A stretch of 64,000 nucleotides of DNA, taken from Ornithinimicrobium avium (GTDB lineage Bacteria; Actinomycetota; Actinomycetes; Actinomycetales; Dermatophilaceae). Of this stretch, positions 27,952-35,381 are shown one piece after another (position 1 is the stretch's first letter; the number at the start of each line of letters is the position of its first letter). The position numbers were made by a program, and so were the translations under genes. The stretch covers positions 2,666,001 through 2,730,000 of the forward strand of contig NZ_CP031229.1 in the NCBI RefSeq assembly GCF_003351765.1, given 5' to 3'. The notes beneath the pieces were generated by a model. It searched no databases. It saw nothing but the letters and a program-made list of their open reading frames with translations, and was not told the origin of the DNA.

Positions 27952-28952
27952 GCGGCCTCATCGAACGCGAGCACTTCACAACTAGTTGGTGCAACCCAGC
28001 CCAAGGCCGTCGATCCCAGTGGCTCCGCATAAGAGCGCGCCTGCATCAGCGCAGCAACGGCGGCCTCTAGGCCTGGTTCCGCGCGTCCGAGCACGGAGAT
28101 CACACAGCCACTTGTAATCTCAGGCAGCCATCGGCTGGTGGCGTAGGCGCCGCGGAGGATTGTGAGCGCGGGCGGCGTCTCCCACGCGAGCCATGGCGGC
28201 TCTTCCAACTGCGCGGAGACAAGGACACTCTGGCAACCAAGCGGGGCATCTCGATCCAACGGCCGCACGATCTGTCGGATCGTGCCCATCGTGGCGTCGG
28301 GCGCGGCCGGCGCTATGCGTAGGTCAAGTTCCTGGTTCATCCTCGAGACCGAGCCAATCACGAGGAGCCGGGTGCTCCATGACGTAGCGAAGGCGAGGGG
28401 GTCAGTCGAGCGCAGCATCTGCTTCAAAAAGAGCTGGTCGACCCCATCGTGATAGTCCGCGGTTCCTTCCCGCCCCTGAAGCCAACCGGGCAGCAGTCGC
28501 ACTTCAGTTACTGACGCCCGGCGGAAGTGACCGTTCGACGTACGGATATTGCCTGCGAGGTCGAACCCGAGAAAGCGTCCGGTGCGGACCGTGGCCCCTG
28601 CTCGGAACCACACCCAAGCTCCGGTCTCAAGCGATTCAGGCGCTATCGGGTGCAACGTTGCAGTGCCGGACCGAGCGAGGTAAGAAGCGCGAACGAACCC
28701 GAAGGACAGTGCAGCGGTCGCCAGTGCCTCGCTGGGTGCTGAGACGCCGATCACCCGGCGACTTGGTGTAGGCGAGGCGGTCCACTCCGCCGCCCGCAGG
28801 CCCAGCCTCACCCAGTCGACAAACCACGGCGGCGACGGCTGTGCCAGCTCGTCAGTGTCTGCGAGTTGGAAAATCGGCAAGCCGGTGGACCTCTCTGGCC
28901 GTAGGGACTCACTAACCCTAGCGTGACGACGGTCCAGGGGGGCCGCCGGCAT
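27948..28952 (-). CDS. Uncharacterised first gene of DISARM-like operon (334 aa)
   Basis: The protein has 334 residues from ATG 28952, chosen because GGAGG lies 11 bases upstream. An in-frame ATG at 29009 is also open, but it falls inside the duplicated target site of the adjacent IS. No known domain is recognised. The sequence alternates beta-like stretches (ACVWFRAGATVRTGRFLGFDLAGNI in part, LLVIGSVSRMNQELDLRI, CQSVLVSAQLEEPPWLAW, CVISVLGRAEPG) with no catalytic pattern I can see. Its stop overlaps the start of the 516-aa gene (ATGA). Its placement at the head of the operon suggests a sensor or scaffold, but the sequence does not show this. Confidence 0.65.
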   Translation of the reverse strand: MPAAPLDRRHARVSESLRPERSTGLPIFQLADTDELAQPSPPWFVDWVRLGLRAAEWTASPTPSRRVIGVSAPSEALATAALSFGFVRASYLARSGTATLHPIAPESLETGAWVWFRAGATVRTGRFLGFDLAGNIRTSNGHFRRASVTEVRLLPGWLQGREGTADYHDGVDQLFLKQMLRSTDPLAFATSWSTRLLVIGSVSRMNQELDLRIAPAAPDATMGTIRQIVRPLDRDAPLGCQSVLVSAQLEEPPWLAWETPPALTILRGAYATSRWLPEITSGCVISVLGRAEPGLEAAVAALMQARSYAEPLGSTALGWVAPTSCEVLAFDEAA

Positions 28953-29004
28953 CAACGCGTTTTCCTCCAGTGCATCAGGGGCCGGGGCCGAAAGCCAGCA
29001 ACCC

Positions 29005-29012
29005 CACATACG
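29005..29012. repeat. Target site duplication (left) of ISL3 element
   Basis: CACATACG at 29005-29012 is repeated exactly at 30435-30442 on the other side of the IS. Eight bp is the usual ISL3 target duplication. Confidence 0.9.
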
Positions 29013-30434
29013 GGGTCTTCAACTTTGAGCGTGGTCTGGGTGTTCACGCCGCGATCGGTCGGGGCGCGTATCCAATGATGCGGCATCGGTAGTTGTCGTG
29101 GTTGCGGTATCCCCGTCCGACGCGCTTGATCGTCTTCGCGGTCAGGTTCGCGGCCTCGGTGCGTGCGTTCGTGACCCTGGTGCGGCAGAAGGTGAGCAGC
29201 TCGCGCCGCCACGCGCGCAGGGTGCGCATGAGGCTGACGGGCTCGGGCAGTCGGGTGGCTCGTACGGCGCTCTCCAGGCGGGCCCAGTGCCGCTGGAAGG
29301 AGGCGGTGTCGCGGGCGGCGAGGAGCTGTCGGACGTGCTCCTTGATGCCCCACGCGACGGCCAGCTCGACGTCCTGGGCGAGGACTTCCTTGAGCCGCTC
29401 ACGCTGCCGCACGCTCAGCCGGTCGCCGGCGCAGGTGAGCAGCTTGCGGTACTTCCACGGCGTGTCCGTGGCACGGCCGCGACGCTCGTGCAGCTCCCAC
29501 ACCCGGCGGCGACGGACCTTGGTGACCATGTCGTTCGCGAGCCGGACCACGTGCCAGTGGTCCACGCTCACTCTCGCCTTCGGCAGGGCCTTGCGGACCG
29601 CGGCGCGGAACTCGCTGGACAGGCCGAGGGCGACGAGCCGTACCCGCTTGCGCCACCACCGGGGCCGAGCACCCAGCCACGACTTGACGACCTTGCCGCG
29701 GCGGCCGTCGACGACGTCCAGGATCGCGCCGTCGTCCAGGTCGGTGAACACGATCGACCAGGGCTCGACCCGCTTCACGGTGTGGGTGTCGGGGTCGCGC
29801 AGGTACCGCACGGCGGGCGAAGCGGTGCTCGTCGATGTCAAGGTGCTTGACGTGGCGGCGGTCGACACCGCTGTCCAGGTCCAGGGTGCTGGTGAGCATC
29901 CGCATGACCGTAGGCCAGGCCAGGTGCGCCTCGTCGGCGACCCGGGACACCGCACGTGTCTCGGCGCGGCAGGCGGTGATCACGTGTTCGGCCAGCCGGG
30001 TCGTGACCCGGGCACGGGCGGGCAGCTGGTCTGTCTCCTCGGTGAACGAGCGCCGCGGACAGAGTTCTTCGGTGCAGGCGTAGCGGCGTTTGCGGACGAC
30101 CACGTCGAGCCGCTCACCCCCGCAAGGAACGTCCTTCACGTGCTGGACGGGGCGGGCCTGGACCCAGCTGGAGAACACCCCGCAGGACGGACACGCACCC
30201 TCGCAGGCGAGGGTCTCGATCACCACCTGCCGGGGCTGCTCATCGGCGACGGCAGGGCTGGCCGACACGACCCGGTAGCCGGACAGGTTGAACAGGATCG
30301 ACGCCGCATCGACGTCGAACGTAGGCTTGTGCACGCTCGCGGTCCTCGCTCTATGGATGCCTTGACAACACCCATCGTGGCGCAGGGCCGCGAGCCCTCG
30401 GTCAGGGGCTCACCACGCTGAAAGTTGAAGAGCC
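29013..30434 (-). mobile_element. ISL3-family insertion sequence (1,422 bp), copy 1
   Basis: The ends are GGGTCTTCAACTTTGAGCGTGG (shown here as inverted repeat positions 29013-29034) and its near complement at 30413-30434, both abutting the exact 8-bp duplication CACATACG. The element interrupts the region just upstream of the DISARM-like operon, about 60 bp from its first start codon. Its transposase is on the minus strand, the same direction as the operon, so read-through from the IS could drive the operon. Confidence 0.9.
29044..30334 (-). pseudogene. ISL3 family transposase, frameshifted
   Basis: The first frame (start GTG 30334) encodes the N-terminal zinc-binding and HTH region: CPSCGVFSSWVQ, the CTEELCPRRSF Cys motif, and LAWPTVMRMLTSTLDLDSGVDRRHVKHLDIDEHRF. 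At about 29815-29830 the frame is lost by a small indel. The DDE catalytic domain continues in another frame (VRYLRDPDTHTVKRVEPWSIVFTDLDDGAILDVV, ARVSVDHWHVVRLAND, TNARTEAANLTAKTIKRVGRGYRN). All parts are present. The product would need frameshifting or is dead. Confidence 0.85.
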
Positions 30435-30442
30435 CACATACG
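30435..30442. repeat. Target site duplication (right) of ISL3 element
   Basis: Exact copy of CACATACG, matching 29005-29012. Confidence 0.9.
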
Positions 30443-31082
30443 CGCCGTTCCGAACGACGGGCGAAACCGGAGCTTTCAGGTTGGAGCGGGAGGTGCGAGC
30501 ACCCAGCGCTGCGCCCGACCTTGGTTTGCTGCGAACAGTTCCATGGTTCTCTTCGACGCGGCCTTCCCGACGACGGGGACCAGCCGATCAAAGGCGGGCT
30601 GAAGGCGGCATAGCGGCCACTCACAAAACACGTAGCCGACAGGAACGCGATCACCTGCGCCTATGCAGACCGTTTCGGGCGATATGTGAAGTCAGCATAC
30701 GAGGGTGAGACGCGCTATCGCGCCCTCCTTGAACCCTCCAGCATGGATGGGCCCGTCCACTAAAGGATCCAGCCCTCAAGGTCCGGTCACCGGGGCTTCG
30801 CCTGTCCGCGACATCCGTTCGGCGTTGCAGCGAAGTCACGCCCCTCTGTGCGGCTGAGCCCACTTGGCCGCGCCGTCCGCGCACCCCACGGGGGGCCAAA
30901 GCGTGGCGCCGGGTCATGGTCCGATTCCGCTGCGGTGAGGATGAGCCCTCCGCTACGTCACCTGCGGCAGTGGGACCGTACCCCAGATTAGTACTGCAGT
31001 GGGGTACGCGATCGGCGCGATCCGGTGTGCTCCGCAACGCCCTGAACTGCAGAAATGGGTTATCGCGTGCCCCATCCGTGGA
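30443..31082. other. Right-end island stretch without recognisable gene
   Basis: I see no convincing gene in these 640 bp between the ISL3 copy and attR. Short frames on both strands are Arg/Ser/Pro-rich and lack ribosome sites. Before the IS inserted, this sequence directly preceded the DISARM-like operon, so its promoter probably lies here, now 1.4 kb away from the first gene. Confidence 0.45.
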
Positions 31083-31129
31083 CTTTGCAAGCAGGGGTTA
31101 GGGGTTCGAGTCCCCTCGTCTCCACCCCA
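31083..31129 (+). repeat. attR of the genomic island (partial tRNA-Ala)
   Basis: A 47-bp copy of the tRNA-Ala 3' half (anticodon loop to beyond the 3' end). It lacks the 5' half, so it is not a gene. One G is missing next to the anticodon stem and the acceptor reads CGTCTCC. Confidence 0.88.
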
Positions 31130-31136
31130 CCAGGTC

Positions 31137-31169
31137 GAAGGCCCTTCCCGCTCCGCGGGGAGGGCCTTC
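31137..31169 (+). terminator. Terminator-like hairpin after attR
   Basis: GAAGGCCCTTCCCGC, loop TCC, GCGGGGAGGGCCTTC. It is nearly identical to the tRNA-Ala terminator at 5383-5417 but without a T run. It also faces the end of the amidase gene at 31208. Confidence 0.6.
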
Positions 31170-31207
31170 GGCGTCGTGGCCGCATCGAGGTGCGAGGTGC
31201 CCGTCCC

Positions 31208-33400
31208 TCACCCGCAGGTCGTGCTCCCCGCCGCCCAGTCCAGCACCGCTGGCCCGCCGGCCAGCCTGGTCAGCCGCACCCCGAGTTCCCCGTAGGCCGC
31301 GTCCACCGCGGCCGGTCGGCAGCCCCCCTGCACCAGCACCAGCGGGCCGTCGTGGCGTGCGGCCAGCTGGGTGCCCGCCATGGCGTCGGCCGGAGCGATC
31401 CCCGAGGCGGCGACCGCGCTCGCCACCGTCCCGAAGGCGTCGTCCGCCACCAGCGCACTCGTCGCGTAACGGTCCGCTCCGCCGATCCGGTCCACCTGGG
31501 CGGCGGGCAGCAGGGCACGCACCTCGTCGACGACGGCTCCGCTCACCGCTGCCCCACCCCCGAGCACCACGACCCGCTCCGGCGCGAGCTCGGCCAACCG
31601 GTCGGCGCTCGCCGCCGGAAGTCGTCCGGGCCGGGTGAGCAGGACCGCGCCCGCGTGGTGCGCCGCGGCCGACGCGCCGCCCAGCGCGTCCGCCAGCTCC
31701 TGCCCGCTGGCCAGGTAGACCGTCCCCGGGACGCTCCCGTCGGCAGCGGCCTCGACCGAGAGGGCGGCGGCCACGGCATACCGGTCGGCGCCGGCGAAAC
31801 GCGTCACGCGGAACCCCCGCGCCACCAGGTCGGCCTCGACCTCCGGCCCGACCGCGGCCTCACCGCCGACGATCCGCACCTGCGAGACGCCCAGGGACTC
31901 CAACGCGCCCAGCGTGGCCGCCGGCACCGACGTGGTCCGGGTGAGCAGCACCGCCGCGTCCTGCTCCGCCGCCACCGGCCCGACCGCGAGCGCGTCGACC
32001 AGCCCGACCCCCGACGCGAGGTATGCCGTGTCCGTCCCCTCGAGCAGGGCGCGCTGCGCCAGGGCCGCCGCGGAGGCGTAGCGGTCCTCCCCGGCGACCC
32101 GCTGCACCGCGTGCGTCCCCGCCGACTCCTGGGCTGCCACCGCTGCCCGCACCTGCTCGAACATCGAGTAGAGGTGCATCCCGGGGCAGGTCGTCGCGAC
32201 CGCGTCGAGGTGCCCGTGCACGGCCCGCACCGTCCGGGTCCACCCCTCGCTGTCGTTGGTGTAGACGATCTCGTCGCCCACGTCGACGCCGTGCGTGTCG
32301 AGGGTCCAGGCGGTCAGCTCGGCCAGCGTGGCCAGCTCCGCGGGCTCGACCTGGGCGGTCTCGTGGTCGCCGAGCACGCTGATCCCGGCCCAGTCCCGGT
32401 TCATGACGTAGGCGTGCGCCAGCTGCAGGTTGTGCTCGACGCCGCCGGCGCGTCCCTCCCAGGCGCGGCCGAACCGGTCCACGAGGGTGCCGTAGCCGAT
32501 GTCGCCCCAGGCCAGCGTCTGCGCGTGGTAGAAGTACACCGCCCGCAGCAGCGCCGGGACCTCCTCGGCCGCGTAGCCGTTCTGCGTGGCCGTGTGGTGC
32601 ACGGTGACGCCCAGCTTGGGCCCGTCGTGCACCAGGGCCACCGGGTCGGTCCCGCGCAGCGACTCGTCCGCGCCCCAGTCCGCGCGCGTGCCGACGACCA
32701 GTCCCGCGCCACCGACCGGCAGGTCGGCCACCGCCTCGGCGTCCGTGGCGGTCGGCTTCGTCGTCCAGGTCTCCAGCGTCGCGTCCGCGACCGCCCCGCG
32801 CACGCGGACCTCGACGTCGACGGCGCCGATCACGACGTCGCCCTCTGTCGCCATCACGTCCGGGTCCAGGTCAGTCCCGCCGGTGGAGGTATGCCGTGCG
32901 TCCGCACCCGCGTCGTCGGTCGCCGCGTCGGCCGTGGCCCGCGCCGCCGCTGCCTCGGTCGCCGCCGCCCGGGCGACCACCGCCTGCTCCTGGGCGATGC
33001 GGCCGGTCTCGAGCACGCCGCCGAGGTCGTGCCAGGCGCCCCAGAGCCGGCCCGGCTCGCGCAGCCGCAGCTCCAGGTCCGACGGCGTGCCGCCGGTCCA
33101 CCGCACACCGACCACGTGGACGCCCTCGCCGAGGGAGAGGGTCGCCGAGCTCACCTGCGAGGAGGACGGCCCTCGTGCCGACAGGCCGAGGCCGGCGGCG
33201 GCCGCCTGCAGCGGGACGCTGCGGTGGTCGGCGCCCGAGGTGTCGTCGGCGGTCGTGCCGGTGATGGCCGTGTCCGTGCCGGTCGAGGGGTGAGTGGCCA
33301 GCACGGCGGGCGACGCTGCGGCGCCGTGCGCCGTCGGGAGCCCGGCGCTCAGGACGACGGCGAGAGCCGGTCCGACGAAGCGGTGCAGGACGGTGCGCAT
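31208..33400 (-). CDS. Secreted N-acetylmuramoyl-L-alanine amidase / PGRP protein with three CWB2 repeats
   Basis: This 730-residue protein is predicted to be exported and to bind or cut peptidoglycan. A signal peptide is visible (MRTVLHRFVGPALAVVLSAGLPTAHGAAA). Residues about 240-430 form an amidase_2/PGRP domain: TRADWGADESLRG, VTVHHTATQNGY (zinc His), FYHAQTLAWGDIGYGTLVDRFGRAWEGR and AVHGHLDAVATTCPG (further zinc ligands His and Cys). The C-terminal 290 residues are three cell-wall-binding type 2 repeats, each starting R(V/F/I)AGxDRYA (RVAGEDRYASAAALA, RFAGADRYAVAAALS, RIGGADRYATSALVA). This region between the signal peptide and the amidase is Ala/Asp/Thr-rich. CWB2 repeats bind anionic wall polymers and retain proteins at the surface. 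Confidence 0.9.
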   Translation of the reverse strand: MRTVLHRFVGPALAVVLSAGLPTAHGAAASPAVLATHPSTGTDTAITGTTADDTSGADHRSVPLQAAAAGLGLSARGPSSSQVSSATLSLGEGVHVVGVRWTGGTPSDLELRLREPGRLWGAWHDLGGVLETGRIAQEQAVVARAAATEAAAARATADAATDDAGADARHTSTGGTDLDPDVMATEGDVVIGAVDVEVRVRGAVADATLETWTTKPTATDAEAVADLPVGGAGLVVGTRADWGADESLRGTDPVALVHDGPKLGVTVHHTATQNGYAAEEVPALLRAVYFYHAQTLAWGDIGYGTLVDRFGRAWEGRAGGVEHNLQLAHAYVMNRDWAGISVLGDHETAQVEPAELATLAELTAWTLDTHGVDVGDEIVYTNDSEGWTRTVRAVHGHLDAVATTCPGMHLYSMFEQVRAAVAAQESAGTHAVQRVAGEDRYASAAALAQRALLEGTDTAYLASGVGLVDALAVGPVAAEQDAAVLLTRTTSVPAATLGALESLGVSQVRIVGGEAAVGPEVEADLVARGFRVTRFAGADRYAVAAALSVEAAADGSVPGTVYLASGQELADALGGASAAAHHAGAVLLTRPGRLPAASADRLAELAPERVVVLGGGAAVSGAVVDEVRALLPAAQVDRIGGADRYATSALVADDAFGTVASAVAASGIAPADAMAGTQLAARHDGPLVLVQGGCRPAAVDAAYGELGVRLTRLAGGPAVLDWAAGSTTCG

Positions 33401-33538
33401 GGTCTCTCCCTGGGAGGGGCGGCGGGCACCGGACGGCCCACGAGGGTCAGCGATCGGGCCACTCTAGCCGCGGCAACCCCACAAGCACCACTGGTCGCAC
33501 AGCTGGTCGCCCGAGCGACGACTCGACGACGGTCCGGA

Positions 33539-33570
33539 TAGAGAACGCCTGATACATCAGGCGTTCTCTA
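33539..33570. promoter_or_regulatory. Perfect 32-bp palindrome (15-bp arms): operator or terminator
   Basis: TAGAGAACGCCTGAT at 33539-33553 and its exact complement at 33556-33570 are separated by two bases. It lies 139 bp upstream of the amidase start and 42 bp after the end of the NYN gene, both on the minus strand. A 2-nt loop is too short for a good terminator hairpin and no T run follows, so an operator for the amidase is at least as likely. Confidence 0.55.
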
Positions 33571-33611
33571 CGCCAACCGTCGTGAAGTGCTCCGGTCCCG
33601 CAGACGCCCCT

Positions 33612-34163
33612 CTACAGGAACTGCGCCGGGTCGAACTCCTCGATCGGGATGATCCGCATCCGCGGCAGCTCGGTGTTGAAGGCGAGCGTGTCGTGCTCGA
33701 GGTCGAAGAACTCCATACCTCGGGAGATGAGGCTGTGGAAGCCGGAGTTGCGGAACTCCGCGAAGGCGATCAGCCCCACCCGGCGCTCGCCGTCCAGCAG
33801 CGGGGTCACCGAGTCCAGGAAGTCCCCGTCGTGGCTGACGAGCATGACGTCGTCGTCCCGTTCGCGGATCGCCTCGAGCATCTGCTGGATCGCCATGTCG
33901 ACGACCGACTGGTCCGGCGTGCCCGACAGCGGCACCGGCGTGTAGCCCAGCGCCCGCAACGCCTGGACGAAGGTCATCGGCAGGCCGTTGCTGGCGTTGA
34001 GGAAGAACAACCCCTTGGCCGGCTGCCCCCAGGTGTCCTCGGTGAAGGTGAGCACGCGGTCCCAGCGGGGGCGCTCGTCGGGGTGCGGGCGTCGGCCCAG
34101 GATCGAGTTGCCGAGCGTGGCGTCGATGTTCTCGCCGTCGACGAGCAGGTAGGACATGGTCAT
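33612..34163 (-). CDS. NYN domain (PIN-like) putative ribonuclease
   Basis: This 183-residue protein has the NYN fold, related to PIN nucleases and thought to act on RNA. The conserved acidic residues are present: YLLVDGENID (Asp), GTPDQSVVDMAIQQML (Asp pair) and VMLVSHDGDFLDSV (Asp pair). The C-terminal part (FAEFRNSGFHSLISRGMEFFDLEHD) follows the LabA-like pattern. Start: ATG at 34163 with GGGAG seven bases upstream; a second ATG two codons later is possible. It stands in the same direction as the esterase gene, 37 bp after it. Confidence 0.87.
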   Translation of the reverse strand: MTMSYLLVDGENIDATLGNSILGRRPHPDERPRWDRVLTFTEDTWGQPAKGLFFLNASNGLPMTFVQALRALGYTPVPLSGTPDQSVVDMAIQQMLEAIRERDDDVMLVSHDGDFLDSVTPLLDGERRVGLIAFAEFRNSGFHSLISRGMEFFDLEHDTLAFNTELPRMRIIPIEEFDPAQFL

Positions 34164-34199
34164 GCCAGGCTCCCTAGGTAGATATCACGGTCTCTAGAA

Positions 34200-35381
34200 C
34201 TATTCATAGACGAGCTTCTGCGGCCCGGGGAAGATCCACGACAGCCCGTCGCGCAACCGGTCGCGCCAGTTCTCCCACGAGTGGCCGTCCCGCGCCTCCA
34301 CGTACCTGACCTTGGCGCCGGTCGACTCGAAGACCGGCACCATCGAGCGGTTGGGCACGATGAGCGGCTCGTAGATGCCGCAGGAGATGTACATCCGGTC
34401 GGCCACCCGGCGCGGCTTGGCCCGGTAGCGGTTCATGAACTTCATCACCGGGTCGAAGGCCGGCCCGCCGCCGTGGTCGCTGCCGATGTCGGTGAAGACG
34501 AACGACCCCGACTGCAGCAGCAGGTTGTCCCACGTCCCGCGGCTGCGGTATGCCGTGGACAGCGAGGCGACCGCCCCGAAGCTCGCCCCCATCAGGCAGC
34601 GCGAGTCCGAGCGGCGCACGACCGGCAGCTCGGCCTCGATCGCCGGCAGCAGCTCCCGGGTGATGTAGCGCGCGTGGGGGGCGTAGTTCGGGTACTCCTT
34701 GAGCCGGTCGCCGGAGTTGGTGAAGACCACGATCGTCTCGGCCATGTCGAGGTTGTGGATGAGGTTGTCCAGCACCGTCTTCATGGCCGAGTAGGTGATG
34801 TAGTCGTCCCCGTCGTGCACGACGAGCAGCGGGTAGTGGCTGGACCGGCGGAAGCGCGCCGGCAGGTAGATCCGGTTGTGCGTGGTGCGGCGCAGCGCCG
34901 TCGAGGGCAGGACCCAGTCGACCAGCTCCCCGGGGCGCGCGTCCGGCTGCGGCAGCACCCATGCCGGCGTCTCGTAGCCGCTGGCCTGCAGCACGCTGGA
35001 GGAGCCGACCGGCGAGTGCGCGACGTGCGGGTTGAGCGGGTCGTTGAAGGTCTCGACGACGGCGCCGACGCGCACCTCGATCTGGTACTCGACCCGCGAG
35101 TGCGCCGGCAGCTCGATGACCACGAACCACAGGTCGGTGCCCTCGATCCGCCGCATCGGCACGTGCTGCGGCTGGTTGACGATCCGGTGCCGCACCGCGA
35201 CCGCGTCCACCTCGCCCCGGTAGAGGAAGGTGCACTTGGGACCCTCGACGATCGGGATGTCGCGGCCGGCCAGGAACTCCTCGACCTCCGCCGTGCCGAG
35301 CGGCTCGCTCGAGCGCAGCACGTTGATCGCCAGCTTGCCCTTGTGCTGGCGCTGGATCGGGTATGGGGTGGGCAGCGTCAT
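34200..35381 (-). CDS. Esterase D / enterochelin esterase-like alpha/beta hydrolase
   Basis: This 393-residue cytoplasmic protein has an N-terminal immunoglobulin-like domain (about 1-130; VRHRIVNQPQHVPMRRIEGTDLWFVVIELPAHSRVEYQIEV), as in enterochelin esterases. The hydrolase domain has the nucleophile elbow GASFGAVASL and a C-terminal catalytic His in EARDGHSWENWRDRL. The oxyanion region is PLLVVHDGDDYI. Its ATG overlaps the stop of the S51-like gene by four bases (ATGA), and an ATP-grasp gene precedes that. No siderophore genes are nearby, so the substrate is more likely a peptide or polyester made or modified by the same operon. Confidence 0.82.
   Translation of the reverse strand: MTLPTPYPIQRQHKGKLAINVLRSSEPLGTAEVEEFLAGRDIPIVEGPKCTFLYRGEVDAVAVRHRIVNQPQHVPMRRIEGTDLWFVVIELPAHSRVEYQIEVRVGAVVETFNDPLNPHVAHSPVGSSSVLQASGYETPAWVLPQPDARPGELVDWVLPSTALRRTTHNRIYLPARFRRSSHYPLLVVHDGDDYITYSAMKTVLDNLIHNLDMAETIVVFTNSGDRLKEYPNYAPHARYITRELLPAIEAELPVVRRSDSRCLMGASFGAVASLSTAYRSRGTWDNLLLQSGSFVFTDIGSDHGGGPAFDPVMKFMNRYRAKPRRVADRMYISCGIYEPLIVPNRSMVPVFESTGAKVRYVEARDGHSWENWRDRLRDGLSWIFPGPQKLVYE

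Larger units (their letters stand above)
5374..31129. mobile_element. tRNA-Ala-integrated genomic island (IME / decayed ICE, about 25.7 kb)
   Basis: The boundaries are the tRNA-Ala 3' duplication (attL and attR). The island carries a tyrosine integrase, a winged-helix excisionase, a MobF relaxase, toxin-antitoxin-like genes (fic, hipB and broken hipA) and a defence cargo (NaeI-like restriction-modification, Vsr, DISARM-like operon), plus IS30 and ISL3 insertions. No coupling protein, type IV secretion, replication initiator or phage structural gene is present. It is therefore most simply an integrative mobilisable element or the remnant of an ICE or plasmid. Base use is visibly less GC-rich across 13.4-29.0 kb than in the flanking core, consistent with transfer. 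Element identity is strong; its present mobility is unknown. Confidence 0.85.

Noticed and set aside
28953..29353. Minus-strand frame ending at 28952 (HWRKTR) as a gene disrupted by the IS
   Set aside because: It is largely an antisense or alternate frame of the IS transposase and carries no family likeness; the IS insertion appears intergenic.
5374..31129. Prophage as the identity of the island
   Set aside because: No capsid, portal, terminase, tail or lysis genes are present; relaxase and excisionase fit a mobilisable element.
31055..33541. Very long open frame on the plus strand over the CWB2 amidase
   Set aside because: It is antisense to a gene with a signal peptide, amidase and CWB2 motifs; its own translation is Arg/Gly/Pro-rich with no domain. 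High GC keeps stops rare in the complementary frame.
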